The notes: generated from the letters alone by a model not told the origin. DNA of 64,000 nt from Streptococcus sanguinis SK1 = NCTC 7863 (GCF_000194945.1 NZ_GL878509.1:1-64000), one strand, 5' to 3'; positions 8,987-19,940 are shown, counted from the first letter of the stretch. Made by a program: numbers and translations.

Positions 8987-10942
8987 TTATTTGATATGTT
9001 TTTCTAGCTCTTCTTGGGCTTTTTTATTGGATGCTTCCTTTTCTTTTTCCCATTTCTTAAGAGCAGCTTCGTAGTCTTTGGCCGTCACAATATCATTTTG
9101 GAGTTCCATGTTCTTAAAGACATAGACATCTCCTTTGATTCCGACATAAGAGTAAGACTTGGTAAATGGCACGACCTTTTGAACAACTGGTGAACCACCG
9201 CCAGAAACACCGGGAATAACAATGGAGCTATCTGTCAGCCAAGCCTGAGCTGCTGCGTATTTAGTATAACGAGCATTGGTATCTTGTTTTTCCTTATCAG
9301 CCTCATCCAATAACTCTTTGTATTCGTTCAAGCCAACTTTATTTGCAACATCAGCATTTTTCCCTTTTTCTAAACCAATATTATCTGTAGCGTCACCCGT
9401 TTCTGGGTTGAAAATATTCAGATAAGTTGATGGATCTTGGTAGTCTGCTGACCAACCAGACATGTTGAGGTCGTAGTCCTTCTGAGCTGCTGTTTCTGCA
9501 AAGTAGGCAGAGTTATCAAAGTCATCTGTAGACATTTGCTGAACATCAATGACGACATTGTCCTGACCGAGTGCTGCTTCAACAGACTGTTTGAAAGAGT
9601 TAGTCCGCTGCACTAAGACTTTGTCAGTCTGATCCACAGGGATATCGATATGAATCGGGAATTCAACACCTTCTGCTTGCAAGGCTTCCTTAGCCTTAGC
9701 AAACTCAGCCTTGGCCTTGTCAGCATTGTAGATGCTGTCTTGGGCATCTGTCAGTTTGACACCGCTCCACTCATCACCGTATGTAGGAAGTTTGCTCTCT
9801 ACTACATCTGAAAAGTCTTTGCCATCAACCTGCACGAAGCTAGGAGGAACAAGTAAGCTACGGATGAGTTTAGTCGCCCCATCTTTACCATTCATCTGAG
9901 CTCCAAAAGATGTCCGGTCAAAGGCAAAGTTGATTGCCTGACGGAAGTCTTTATTTTGAATAGCAGCTGTAGTTGATGCCTTTTGAGCATCTGATGTCTT
10001 AGACGAATGATTATAAGTCTTACGATTCAGATTGAAAGCAAAATAGAAACTAGTTGAATTCTGCGGTGAGAAGATAATATTATCTTTGTATTGTTTTTCT
10101 ACAGAAGCGTAGTTAGAACTTGTCGGATAAAGTCGCGCTTGAGAGTAGGCTCCATCTGAGAAGTTACGAATCAAAGCTTCTTGGTCAGAACCATCATAGT
10201 AAGTCAGCTTCACATTTTCAATCTTGACATTGTCCTTATCCCAGTAGTTCTGGTTTTTAGCATATTCAATGACAGACTTAGAAGTGAATGCTTTCAGAAC
10301 ATAAGGGCCATTATAAAGAATAGAGGAAGGTTTTACAGTACCAAAATCTTTGCCTTGTGACTTTAAGAAATCCTCATTGATTGGGAACAGAATCCCCATA
10401 GTAGTTTTAGAGTTCCAATAACTTTCTGGCTGGTTAAGAGTATACTCAACCGTATAGTCATCGACAGCCTTGACACCGACGGTTGAAAAGTCATTTGACT
10501 CACCCTTGACATAGGCATCCAAGCCTTTGATAGAGCTTTGGACAATTGGAAGAGCTTCTGATTTTTCATCTGCTGCATGCTTCAAACCAGTTACAAAGTC
10601 TTGAGCTTTAACCTCTGAGTATTCTTCACCGTCTGATGTATACCATTTAGCATCTTTGCGAAGCTTATAGGTATAGGTCAGACCGTCCTTTGAAACAGTC
10701 CAGTCTTCCGCAATAGATGGAACCAGATTGCCATATTCATCATTTTCTAAAAGGCCATCCACCAAGTTTGCAATAACATCAGAAGTAGTAGCTCGATTTG
10801 AATTGACATAGTCCAAAGTATCAGGGTCATTCGAATAGACATAAGAATAGGTATTGCTTGCGTTGGAATTTCCACAAGCAGCTAAGATTAGTGTTGACAC
10901 GACTGTTAGTCCAGCAATGGCCAACCATTTTGATTTTTTCAT
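8987..10942 (-). CDS. Oligopeptide-binding lipoprotein, AmiA/Hpp paralogue 3
   Basis: Third SBP_bac_5 peptide-binding lipoprotein in tandem. I place the start at 10942 (MKKSKWLAIA), not six codons upstream, because AAGGAG ends 7 nt before this ATG and the upstream MRRRML would overlap the RBS. That gives 651 aa with lipobox LAAC and Cys23. It shares the paralogues' landmarks, including WYTSDGEEYSEV, NSKTTMGILFPIN and AQAWLTDSS, but is the most divergent of the three, for example in its C-terminal third. It is monocistronic with its own terminator. A 22-nt perfect inverted repeat covers its -10, so its control differs from that of the other two. Confidence 0.9.
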   Translation of the reverse strand: MKKSKWLAIAGLTVVSTLILAACGNSNASNTYSYVYSNDPDTLDYVNSNRATTSDVIANLVDGLLENDEYGNLVPSIAEDWTVSKDGLTYTYKLRKDAKWYTSDGEEYSEVKAQDFVTGLKHAADEKSEALPIVQSSIKGLDAYVKGESNDFSTVGVKAVDDYTVEYTLNQPESYWNSKTTMGILFPINEDFLKSQGKDFGTVKPSSILYNGPYVLKAFTSKSVIEYAKNQNYWDKDNVKIENVKLTYYDGSDQEALIRNFSDGAYSQARLYPTSSNYASVEKQYKDNIIFSPQNSTSFYFAFNLNRKTYNHSSKTSDAQKASTTAAIQNKDFRQAINFAFDRTSFGAQMNGKDGATKLIRSLLVPPSFVQVDGKDFSDVVESKLPTYGDEWSGVKLTDAQDSIYNADKAKAEFAKAKEALQAEGVEFPIHIDIPVDQTDKVLVQRTNSFKQSVEAALGQDNVVIDVQQMSTDDFDNSAYFAETAAQKDYDLNMSGWSADYQDPSTYLNIFNPETGDATDNIGLEKGKNADVANKVGLNEYKELLDEADKEKQDTNARYTKYAAAQAWLTDSSIVIPGVSGGGSPVVQKVVPFTKSYSYVGIKGDVYVFKNMELQNDIVTAKDYEAALKKWEKEKEASNKKAQEELEKHIK

Positions 10943-10963
10943 GAGCATTCTCCTTCTCAATTT

Positions 10964-11001
10964 ATATTGTATTATTATACAATATTTTTTTATAAAAACA
11001 A
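10964..11001 (-). promoter_or_regulatory. Promoter of AmiA paralogue 3 with a palindrome over the -10
   Basis: Minus-strand TTGTTT (10996-11001), 16-nt spacer, TATAAT (10974-10979). The -10 is embedded in a perfect inverted repeat at 10964-10985 with arms ATATTGTAT / ATACAATAT and a 4-nt centre. A repressor operator is the simplest reading; I do not recognise the regulator. Confidence 0.6.
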
Positions 11002-11104
11002 ATGCTTTATGTAGAAAAATAATAATTTTCTATTTTTCAGCTTGTATATCTGTATTATTTCAAATATTTTTCTATTTTGTGAGTTTTTCCGAAAGATGCT
11101 TTTA

Positions 11105-11127
11105 TAAAAAATCTCTTAAAGGAGATT
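11105..11127 (-). terminator. Orphan terminator-like hairpin upstream of paralogue 3
   Basis: On the minus strand AATCTC / GAGATT with a 6-nt loop is followed by a T-rich run. No minus-strand gene ends here, so it is either an attenuator in a longer leader of the gene at 8987 or a stop for antisense transcripts from the dacA region. The stem is short. Confidence 0.35.
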
Positions 11128-11234
11128 GCTCTACTTTTCTCTACATTTATCTTGTAATCTTTTATTATCCTTGATTTATAAAAGAAAAGAGAATTTTATG
11201 ATACAATGGTTATATCTTGTTTTAGGGGAAAGAA

Positions 11235-12503
11235 ATGAAACGATTATTCCTATGTTTACTAGTTTTGGTCGGAATGACCGCCAGCAAGGTTGCAGCAGAT
11301 GATTTCAACATTGCCGCTAAGAGTGCAATGGCTGTGGACGCTACTTCTGGAAAGATTCTCTACGAAAAAGATGCTAATACTCCAATCGAAGTCGGCTCCA
11401 TCACCAATCTTTTGACCGTCTATCTGGTCTACGAAGCCATTGACAGAGGAGACTTGACTGCCGATACTTATGTTGATATTTCAGACTATGCTTACAATCT
11501 GACATCTAATCCAAATATCAGCAATGTCCCTTTGGAAGCCAAACGTTACAAAGTCAAGGACTTGATTGCCGCTTCCTTGATGTCCAGCTCCAACAGTGCC
11601 ACGATTGCTTTGGCTGAGAAGGTTGGGGGCAGCGAAGAAAATTTCGTCCAAATGATGAAGGCTAAGCTTAAAGAATGGGGAATCAAAGATGCTACTATTG
11701 TGAACTCCACAGGGCTGAATACTCTTCTTCTAGAATACGCAACTGAAGAAACAGAGTATAGCGCCTCAGCTAGCACATTTAAAAAAAGCAAGGACACTGA
11801 AAATAAATTCAGTGCCTACGACTTGGCTGTTATCAGCCGGCATCTGATTATGGACTTCCCTCAAGTGACAGAGATCACTTCCAAGTCCACAGCCAAAATT
11901 GCGGGGACGAGTCTGGAAAATTATAACTTCATGCTGGAAAACCAGTCCAACTTCCGCTCAGGTGTAGACGGACTTAAAGCCGGCAGTTCGGATAAGGGAG
12001 GATCTTCCTTTGTTGCGACGACTACTGAAAATGGCATCCGCATGATTACTGTTGTGCTGGACGTTGATCAAACTGACGGCGACCCCTACGCACGCTTTGT
12101 AGCCACAGCATCTTTGATGAACTATGTTTCGCAAAACTTCACCCAGACGACCATTGTGGCTGAGGGGGAGGCCTACAATAAAAGCAAGTCAACCGTTATT
12201 GACGGCAAGCAAAAGACCGTTCCAGCCGTTGCCAGCAAGGATTTCACCATCATTGAGCGCATCGCCAATCAGGCTGAGCACAAGGTAGAATTTTCAACCA
12301 ACGAAAAAGGCTTCCAAGCTCCGCTGAAAAAAAATACTGAACTTGGTACCCTGACCTATACCGACCCTGAACCGATCGGCCAAGGCTATCTAGAAAATAA
12401 AGCACCTTCTGTCACGATGGTGGCAGGTCAAGAGGTAGAAAAAAGTATCTTCTTCAAGGTCTGGTGGAATGACTTCGTCCGCTATGTCAACGAGAAATTA
12501 TAA
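11235..12503 (+). CDS. dacA: DacA/PBP3-like D,D-carboxypeptidase homologue, probably catalytically inactive
   Basis: Homologue of streptococcal PBP3, the serine D,D-carboxypeptidase that trims the pentapeptide D-Ala. It is 422 aa, with a signal peptide (1-20, ending VAA), a penicillin-binding domain and the C-terminal amphipathic anchor ending VWWNDFVRYVNEKL. It is placed next to the suf operon, as is pneumococcal dacA. The active site is altered. The SxxK tetrad reads S55-I-T-N58 (codon AAT at 11406-11408), so the general-base lysine is missing. The KTG triad reads KAG (248-250). SxN is kept (S118-S-N120). It may be a structural or regulatory remnant of the enzyme. RBS AGGGGAAAG precedes the ATG, and an extended -10 (TGATACAAT) lies near 11199-11207. 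Confidence 0.88.
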   Translation: MKRLFLCLLVLVGMTASKVAADDFNIAAKSAMAVDATSGKILYEKDANTPIEVGSITNLLTVYLVYEAIDRGDLTADTYVDISDYAYNLTSNPNISNVPLEAKRYKVKDLIAASLMSSSNSATIALAEKVGGSEENFVQMMKAKLKEWGIKDATIVNSTGLNTLLLEYATEETEYSASASTFKKSKDTENKFSAYDLAVISRHLIMDFPQVTEITSKSTAKIAGTSLENYNFMLENQSNFRSGVDGLKAGSSDKGGSSFVATTTENGIRMITVVLDVDQTDGDPYARFVATASLMNYVSQNFTQTTIVAEGEAYNKSKSTVIDGKQKTVPAVASKDFTIIERIANQAEHKVEFSTNEKGFQAPLKKNTELGTLTYTDPEPIGQGYLENKAPSVTMVAGQEVEKSIFFKVWWNDFVRYVNEKL

Positions 12504-12510
12504 AGAAAAG

Positions 12511-12540
12511 CCGCGAATCAAATGATTCGCGGTTGTTTTG
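12511..12540 (+). terminator. Bidirectional terminator between dacA and sufB
   Basis: Perfect 9-bp stem CCGCGAATC / GATTCGCGG with a 4-nt loop. TTGTTTTG follows on the plus strand and CTTTTCTTT on the minus strand. It starts 8 nt after the dacA stop and can also serve sufB, 110 nt away; I see no other hairpin in 12541-12642. Confidence 0.85.
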
Positions 12541-12642
12541 TATGTTTTCTAAATGTTGGACTAGAGCTAGCAAACATCTTTGAATATTAACTCACAATGC
12601 GTGTCTTCAAGCAGTGATTCAAAATTTCGCTTAGACGAAGCT

Positions 12643-14055
12643 TTACCCAACTGATCCTTCCATTTCGTAGCTGATCAAGCGGTTAAGCTCAACAGCATAC
12701 TCCATAGGCAGTTCTTTGGTGAAAGGTTCGACAAAGCCCATGACAATCATTTCGGTGGCTTCGGATTCGGACAAGCCACGGCTCATGAGATAGTAGAGTT
12801 GTTCTTCTGAAATCTTAGAAACCTTAGCCTCATGCTCCAGAGCCACCTGAGAGTTATGAATTTCATTAAAGGGAATGGTATCTGACGCTGAAATATCGTC
12901 CATGATAATCGTATCGCACTCAATATGGCTGACGGATTTCTGTGAATTCTTTCCAAAGGTCACTTGACCGCGGTAATCCACCTTACCACCGCCCTTAGCA
13001 ATAGACTTAGACACGATAGATGAGCTGGTATGAGGAGCATTGTGAATCATCTTAGCACCTGTATCTTGGTGCTGATTGGTATTGGCAAAGGCAATAGAAA
13101 GCATGGTTCCACGCGCTCCAGGTCCGTCCAGATAGACAGACGGATACTTCATAGTTGTTTTTGCACCAAGGTTCCCGTCAATCCACTCAACCGTCGCATC
13201 TTTCATGGCCCGCGCCCGCTTGGTCACGAGGTTGTAGACATTATCGGACCAGTTTTGAATAGTGGTGTAGCGCATATAGGCACCATCAAGGGCAAAAATT
13301 TCAACAATCGCAGCATGCAAGCTATTGCTGGAATAAGTCGGAGCTGTACATCCTTCAACATAATGGACGCTAGCGCCCTCATCGACGATGATCAAAGTCC
13401 GCTCAAACTGACCAGAATTTTCATTGTTAATCCGGAAATAAGTCTGCAAGGGAACATCTACCTTGACACCTTTTGGCACATAGATGAAGGTACCACCAGA
13501 CCAGACGGCGGAGTTAAGAGCTGCTAGCTTATTATCTGTCGGAGGAACCAGCTTAGCAAAATACTGTTTGAAGAGCTCTGGGTATTCCTTAAGGGCTGAG
13601 TCGGTATCCGTAAAGACGATTCCTAGCTTTTGGAACTCTTCCTTCATATTGTGGTAGACCACTTCTGACTCATACTGGGCAGCCGCACCAGCCAGGTAGG
13701 CCCGCTCCGCTTCTGGAATCCCAATTTTCTCAAAGGTTTCCTTAATCTTCTCAGGCACTTCATCCCAGCTTCTAGCAGGCTTATCAGAGGCCTTTTGGTA
13801 ATAAATCAAGTCATCAAAATTAATTTCCGACAAATCCGGCCCCCAAGTCTGCATCGGCATCTTTTTGAAAGCCTCGTAGGATTTGAGGCGGAAATCCAGC
13901 ATCCATTCTGGTTCATCCTTGGCTGCAGAAAGCTCACGAATGACCGCTTCATTCAGCCCTTTCCCTGTTGAGAGGACAGGTTCAACATCGTCATGGAAAC
14001 CAAACTTGTATTCACCGAGATCAATCGGTTTTGGTTCTACTCTTTCTTCTGACAT
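12643..14055 (-). CDS. sufB: Fe-S cluster assembly scaffold SufB
   Basis: Scaffold subunit of the SUF iron-sulfur assembly machine, cytoplasmic, 470 aa (usual size). The C-terminal beta-helix core with [20 protein letters not shown] and the conserved tail [20 protein letters not shown] are typical of SufB. It is the last gene of the sufC-D-S-U-B order standard in Firmicutes and follows sufU by 17 nt. It works with the SufC ATPase and SufD. Confidence 0.96.
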   Translation of the reverse strand: MSEERVEPKPIDLGEYKFGFHDDVEPVLSTGKGLNEAVIRELSAAKDEPEWMLDFRLKSYEAFKKMPMQTWGPDLSEINFDDLIYYQKASDKPARSWDEVPEKIKETFEKIGIPEAERAYLAGAAAQYESEVVYHNMKEEFQKLGIVFTDTDSALKEYPELFKQYFAKLVPPTDNKLAALNSAVWSGGTFIYVPKGVKVDVPLQTYFRINNENSGQFERTLIIVDEGASVHYVEGCTAPTYSSNSLHAAIVEIFALDGAYMRYTTIQNWSDNVYNLVTKRARAMKDATVEWIDGNLGAKTTMKYPSVYLDGPGARGTMLSIAFANTNQHQDTGAKMIHNAPHTSSSIVSKSIAKGGGKVDYRGQVTFGKNSQKSVSHIECDTIIMDDISASDTIPFNEIHNSQVALEHEAKVSKISEEQLYYLMSRGLSESEATEMIVMGFVEPFTKELPMEYAVELNRLISYEMEGSVG

Positions 14056-14072
14056 AATTTCCTTTCACATTC

Positions 14073-15741
<1,669 letters not shown>

Positions 15742-15769
15742 CTACTTATACGGGACAAGGCCCAGCTTT

Positions 15770-17032
15770 TTATCTTTTTGCGAGAATAATATCGATATTT
15801 TCAATCATTTCATCACGAACTTCTTTAACAGGGATTTCCACAATCACTGAGCCCAAGAAGCCGCGCACGACCAAGCGTTCAGCCGTCGCCTTATCAAGAC
15901 CCCGACTCATGAGATAATACATATCTTCTGGATCTACCTGACCGATAGAAGCTGCGTGACCAGCTGTCACATCGTTTTCATCAATCAAGAGGATTGGATT
16001 AGCATCTGAGCGCGCTTGATCAGACAGCATGAGAACTCGGCTTTCCTGCTGGGCATCTGCTCCCTTAGCCCCTTTGATAATATGTCCGATACCATTGAAG
16101 GTCAAGGTTCCTTTTTCTAGGATAACCCCGTGCTGCAGGATATTTCCAATAGAATTGCAGCCATAGTTAGTTACGCGGGTATCAATCCCTTGAACCTGCT
16201 TACCGCTTGAGAGAGCCACCACCTTCATATCCGCATGGCTCCCCTTGCCATAGAGGTCACTATCAAAGTCCGCTACGACATTGCCTTCGTTCATAACGCC
16301 GATAGCCCAGTCAATCATAGCATCATTATCCAGCTTACCACGGCGACTGATATAAGCCGTTACATTTTCGCCCAAACGATCAATAGCTGAAAACTTAATC
16401 TGAGCTCCAGCCTGAGCAATAACTTCGACAGTGATATTGGCTGTTACGGGAACAGAGCCCTCGCCGTAAGTTTCCAAGCGTTCCAAGTAGTTAACCTTGG
16501 AATGTTTGCCCGCGATAATCAAAATATGCTTGTTAAAAGGAACATCGCTTTCGCTGTCCTGATAAAAAATTCCTTCAATTGGCTGGTCAATCTCAACATT
16601 GTCCGGCACATAAAGAACTGCACCGCTGTTGAAATAGGCAGTGTGGTAAGCTGCCAATTTATCCTCGTCATACTTAACTGCGGACATAAAATGCTTCTCT
16701 ACCAGCTCTGGTATCTCTTCCAAAGCTGTGTGGAAATCTGTGAAGATCACACCTTGCGCTGCCAAGTCAGCTGGCAATTGCTCCAGAACAGTATGAGTTC
16801 CCACTTGGACAAGCTTGAGATTGTCTTCTAGAGCTGTAAAGTCTGGAACACTTGTCAATGGCTCACTCTCTGAAATACGGCCGTCCCCCAGATTCCAGCG
16901 GTGAAATTTAACCCGCTCAATACGCGGCAATTCTAACTGGTCAATTTTATCAAAGGCCTGCTGGCGCAGTTGAAAGAGCCAGTCTGGCTCTGCATGTAGT
17001 TGTGAAAATTCTTGAATTAATTCTTTAGTCAT
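15770..17032 (-). CDS. sufD: Fe-S cluster assembly protein SufD
   Basis: Non-catalytic partner of SufB in the SufBC2D scaffold complex, 420 aa. The C-terminal half shares the SufB/SufD core ([42 protein letters not shown]). The N-terminal half is helical and divergent, as usual. It lies between sufC and sufS with 40-nt gaps on each side and is likely co-transcribed. Confidence 0.95.
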   Translation of the reverse strand: MTKELIQEFSQLHAEPDWLFQLRQQAFDKIDQLELPRIERVKFHRWNLGDGRISESEPLTSVPDFTALEDNLKLVQVGTHTVLEQLPADLAAQGVIFTDFHTALEEIPELVEKHFMSAVKYDEDKLAAYHTAYFNSGAVLYVPDNVEIDQPIEGIFYQDSESDVPFNKHILIIAGKHSKVNYLERLETYGEGSVPVTANITVEVIAQAGAQIKFSAIDRLGENVTAYISRRGKLDNDAMIDWAIGVMNEGNVVADFDSDLYGKGSHADMKVVALSSGKQVQGIDTRVTNYGCNSIGNILQHGVILEKGTLTFNGIGHIIKGAKGADAQQESRVLMLSDQARSDANPILLIDENDVTAGHAASIGQVDPEDMYYLMSRGLDKATAERLVVRGFLGSVIVEIPVKEVRDEMIENIDIILAKR

Positions 17033-17073
17033 GTCATTCTCCTATCTTTTATCAAAGTCAAAAGAATGTTTGA

Positions 17074-17844
17074 CTAGGCTTCTTCGGTATAGGTGAAGCC
17101 CAACTCTTCAGCCAATTTAGCATAGCCTTCTTTCTCCAAGCGAACCGCCAATTCAGGACCACCAGAAAGAACGACTTTCCCATCCATCATGACATGAACT
17201 ACATCTGGAGTGATATAGTTGAGCAGGCGTTGGTAGTGGGTGATAATCATAGCACCAAAGCCCTCACCGCGCATAGCATTAACCCCTTTGGACACAACCT
17301 TAAGAGCATCGATATCCAGTCCCGAGTCAATCTCATCCAAGAGCGCAAAAGTCGGCTCTAGCATGAGCAACTGCAGGATTTCGTTACGCTTCTTTTCACC
17401 ACCGGAGAAACCTTCATTGAGGTAGCGCTCAGCCATTTCTTCTTTCATGTTGAGCAGTTCCATCTTTTCATCCAGCTTCATGATAAAGTCGCGGACAGAG
17501 ATTTTTTCCTCATCTTCTTTGCCAGCATTCATAGCTGCTCGCAAAAATTCGGCATTAGTAATACCAGGAATTTCACTAGGGTACTGCATAGCAAGGAAGA
17601 GCCCCATGCGAGCACGCTCGTCTACTTCCAACTCCAAGATATTGACTCCATCAAAAAGCACCTCTCCTTGAGTCACTTCGTAGTTAGGATTGCCCATGAT
17701 AGCTGCAGACAAGGTGGACTTCCCTGTTCCATTTGGCCCCATAATAGCTGCAACCTCTCCCGTTTTCAGAGTGAGATTCACCCCTTTGAGAATTTTTTTA
17801 CCTTCGATTTCAACATGAAGATCTTTGATTTCTAAGACAGACAT
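17074..17844 (-). CDS. sufC: SUF system ATPase SufC
   Basis: ABC-type ATPase of the SufBC2D scaffold, cytoplasmic. I place the start at 17844 (MSVLEIKDLH, 256 aa) because GAAAGGAAAAAGAA precedes that ATG; the upstream in-frame MCKSAKQRKEKE would cover the RBS. Walker A GPNGTGKST lies at about 36-44, signature FSGGEKKRNE and Walker B ALLDEIDSGLD. It is the first gene of the suf operon; a TATACT -10 lies between it and the rgpG terminator, with a poor -35. Confidence 0.96.
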   Translation of the reverse strand: MSVLEIKDLHVEIEGKKILKGVNLTLKTGEVAAIMGPNGTGKSTLSAAIMGNPNYEVTQGEVLFDGVNILELEVDERARMGLFLAMQYPSEIPGITNAEFLRAAMNAGKEDEEKISVRDFIMKLDEKMELLNMKEEMAERYLNEGFSGGEKKRNEILQLLMLEPTFALLDEIDSGLDIDALKVVSKGVNAMRGEGFGAMIITHYQRLLNYITPDVVHVMMDGKVVLSGGPELAVRLEKEGYAKLAEELGFTYTEEA

Positions 17845-17891
17845 TTCTTTTTCCTTTCTTTGCTTAGCTGATTTACACACTTTAGTATACC

Positions 17892-17914
17892 AAAAAAAAG
17901 CCCAAAAGGCTTTT
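17892..17914 (-). terminator. Intrinsic terminator of mecA-rgpG
   Basis: Minus-strand AAAAGCC / GGCTTTT with a 5-nt loop and a run of eight T. It lies 20 nt after the rgpG stop. Confidence 0.85.
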
Positions 17915-17933
17915 ATTTTGTTTAGAGCTATTC

Positions 17934-19100
17934 TTATTTATTCCTCTTTTGACGCCATTTCCGCCGAACTTCCTCTCGGTAGGAGGAATTCCCAATAAAG
18001 CGGAGAATATTGAGCAAAGGAGTACGATTAGGCCCCAAAACTCCGACAAGCTCAGCAAAGAGCTCAACACCCAGAAGTAAACCAATCATCAAGAGCACGC
18101 CCCCAATTCGACTGGAAACATTCAACAAGAGAGAAATCATGGCAAAGACCAGCGAAATCCCGTAGATAACCAGTACTGTTCCTCGGTGAGTCAATCCCAA
18201 GGACAAGAGTCTGTGATGAAGATGGTGCTTGTCAGGCGTGTAGAATTTCTGACCAGACAGAGTACGGCGGATAATCGCCAGAAAAGTATCCGTAATCGGA
18301 ACCCCTAGGATAATCATAGGAGTCACCACCGCAACAGCTGTCGCATTTTTCAGCCCTTGCAAGGACAAGACGGCAATCATAAAGCCGATGAAGAGAGCAC
18401 CTGTATCACCAAGATAGACGATAGCTGGGTGGTAATTGTAAGGGAAAAAACCCGCAATTGACAAGACCAAGACGAAAATTGTCAGGGTCAAAAAGAGATT
18501 GTGCTGGGGCAAAAAGAAGTAAGAAACAATCCCCATCGTCACTAGCGAGATGATGGACACCCCACTCACCAGACCATCCAAACCGTCAATTAAATTAACC
18601 GCATTGGTGATGGAAATAATCCACACCACTGTCAAAATATAGGACAGCCAAGGCTCAAAATGCAGGAAAGGTCCGCCAAAAGGAAGCTTAAAATCATCCA
18701 ATCGGAAATCCGTCAGCCACCAGATTAGGCTGGCTGCTAGAACAATCCCCCCCATTTTTAGCATGGGCGACAGCTCTTTGATATCATCGACCAGCCCTGT
18801 TAAAGCAATAATCAAACCACCTAGAACGACCGGCCAAACATAAGCAAAATAGGTCTGTCCAAAAAAATCTACAGCAACAATCTGCGGCATCAAGAGCAGA
18901 GTAGAGATAGAAAAGGCCGCTACAATCGCCAGCCCGCCACTGCTAGGCATAGGCTTTTTATTGATGCGGCGAGCATTGGGATAATCTACCGCACCAATCT
19001 TAAAGGCTAAGAGCCGAACCAAGGGCGTCAGAATCACCCCGATAAAAAAAGTTCCCAGCAATACCAAGATAAACTTTAACGGAAAAGTAATCATAGGCAT
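17934..19100 (-). CDS. rgpG: Undecaprenyl-phosphate GlcNAc-1-phosphate transferase (RgpG/TagO/WecA type)
   Basis: Polytopic membrane enzyme (388 aa, about 10-11 segments) that starts wall polysaccharide or teichoic-type glycan synthesis by moving a HexNAc-1-phosphate to undecaprenyl phosphate. Family motifs are visible: SSGGLA (about 53-58), the metal-binding GLVDDIKEL (Asp105-Asp106), NAVNLIDGLDGL, and the HHLHHR loop near residue 290. The start overlaps the end of mecA by 10 nt, the same pairing as S. mutans mecA-rgpG. In this genus the product is expected to prime rhamnose-glucose or related wall polysaccharide; the exact acceptor glycan cannot be read here. Confidence 0.88.
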   Translation of the reverse strand: MPMITFPLKFILVLLGTFFIGVILTPLVRLLAFKIGAVDYPNARRINKKPMPSSGGLAIVAAFSISTLLLMPQIVAVDFFGQTYFAYVWPVVLGGLIIALTGLVDDIKELSPMLKMGGIVLAASLIWWLTDFRLDDFKLPFGGPFLHFEPWLSYILTVVWIISITNAVNLIDGLDGLVSGVSIISLVTMGIVSYFFLPQHNLFLTLTIFVLVLSIAGFFPYNYHPAIVYLGDTGALFIGFMIAVLSLQGLKNATAVAVVTPMIILGVPITDTFLAIIRRTLSGQKFYTPDKHHLHHRLLSLGLTHRGTVLVIYGISLVFAMISLLLNVSSRIGGVLLMIGLLLGVELFAELVGVLGPNRTPLLNILRFIGNSSYREEVRRKWRQKRNK

Positions 19101-19843
19101 TCAACCTTCTGCAGGCCGGAGACGGCATCTGTCACCAAAAGAAGATGTCCGTGCTCCTGCAGCACTGCCCGAGTGATATCTGAATCATCTGCGAATTCAC
19201 GCATCTTAGCCAAAAGCCAAGCTGGATAGCGCTCTGGGAAGCCCTCAACATCTACTAAAATCGTCAAATAATAAGCTGAATCATACTTATAAAGTTCTGA
19301 TAAGTCAATCTTATAATCCACCGTCTGGGCAAAAGCCGCAGCAGCCTTAATATCTTCAAAACGCAGGATATAGTAAATGTAACGCTCAGCATTTTCTGCC
19401 GACTGCTCAGCAGCCGCCTCCTGAGAAAGCTGTTCCCCTTCCTCAGCTTCTGCCGTTTCCAAAGATTGGACTGCTTCTATGTCTTCCTTACTCTTTTCAA
19501 AAATGCTCTTTTCCAGTGTCTTGAGGAATTCATCTGGAGACATATGAGACAGCTCATCCATGTCTGGCAGATCTGCCAAATCCTCAAAACTCAGATTCTT
19601 ATCCAACTTAGACTTGGTAACAAACACATCCACCTTATCTGGCTTAGGCGTCACACGGAAGCTCAGCATACCGCTGTCCAAAAAATTATCCGGCATTTCC
19701 AACTCATCTAAGATGGTATAGAAAAACTCTTCCGTCTTTTCTTGGGGAACCAAGAAATCGGCCATTTCCATACCGCGCTCTTCCAAATCTTCCAGCTGAA
19801 TCGTGATTTTTATGGTCGAATCACTAATCTGTTTCATTTCCAT
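19091..19843 (-). CDS. mecA: Adapter protein MecA
   Basis: Adapter that delivers substrates such as the competence sigma factor ComX to ClpC/ClpP. It is 250 aa. The N-terminal substrate-binding domain (MKQISDSTIKITIQLEDL, DFLVPQEKTEEFFYTILDEL) is joined by a Glu/Ala-rich linker (about 130-152) to the C-terminal ClpC-binding domain (ERYIYYILRFED, YLTILVDVEGFPERYPAWLL). RBS GAGG precedes the ATG by 7 nt. It is co-transcribed with rgpG, which ties proteolysis and competence control to envelope synthesis. Confidence 0.95.
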   Translation of the reverse strand: MEMKQISDSTIKITIQLEDLEERGMEMADFLVPQEKTEEFFYTILDELEMPDNFLDSGMLSFRVTPKPDKVDVFVTKSKLDKNLSFEDLADLPDMDELSHMSPDEFLKTLEKSIFEKSKEDIEAVQSLETAEAEEGEQLSQEAAAEQSAENAERYIYYILRFEDIKAAAAFAQTVDYKIDLSELYKYDSAYYLTILVDVEGFPERYPAWLLAKMREFADDSDITRAVLQEHGHLLLVTDAVSGLQKVECL

Positions 19844-19873
19844 ATCTCTACCTCATACACTTCTAGTCCTACT

Positions 19874-19902
19874 ATTATACTAAAAAATCCCCCGTATTTC
19901 AA
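19874..19902 (-). promoter_or_regulatory. Promoter of mecA-rgpG
   Basis: Minus-strand TTGAAA, 17-nt spacer, TATAAT, about 30 nt upstream of the mecA ATG. Confidence 0.75.
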
Positions 19903-19940
19903 AAAATAGCTAGTATCGCTCTGAAAATGGAAGTTGCAAG

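Noticed and set aside
13030..13527. 165-codon open frame on the plus strand
   Set aside because: It is antisense to sufB, a conserved gene, with no RBS and no recognisable protein pattern.
17882..18085. 67-codon open frame on the minus strand near the rgpG end
   Set aside because: It is an out-of-frame reading of the rgpG 3' end running through its terminator.
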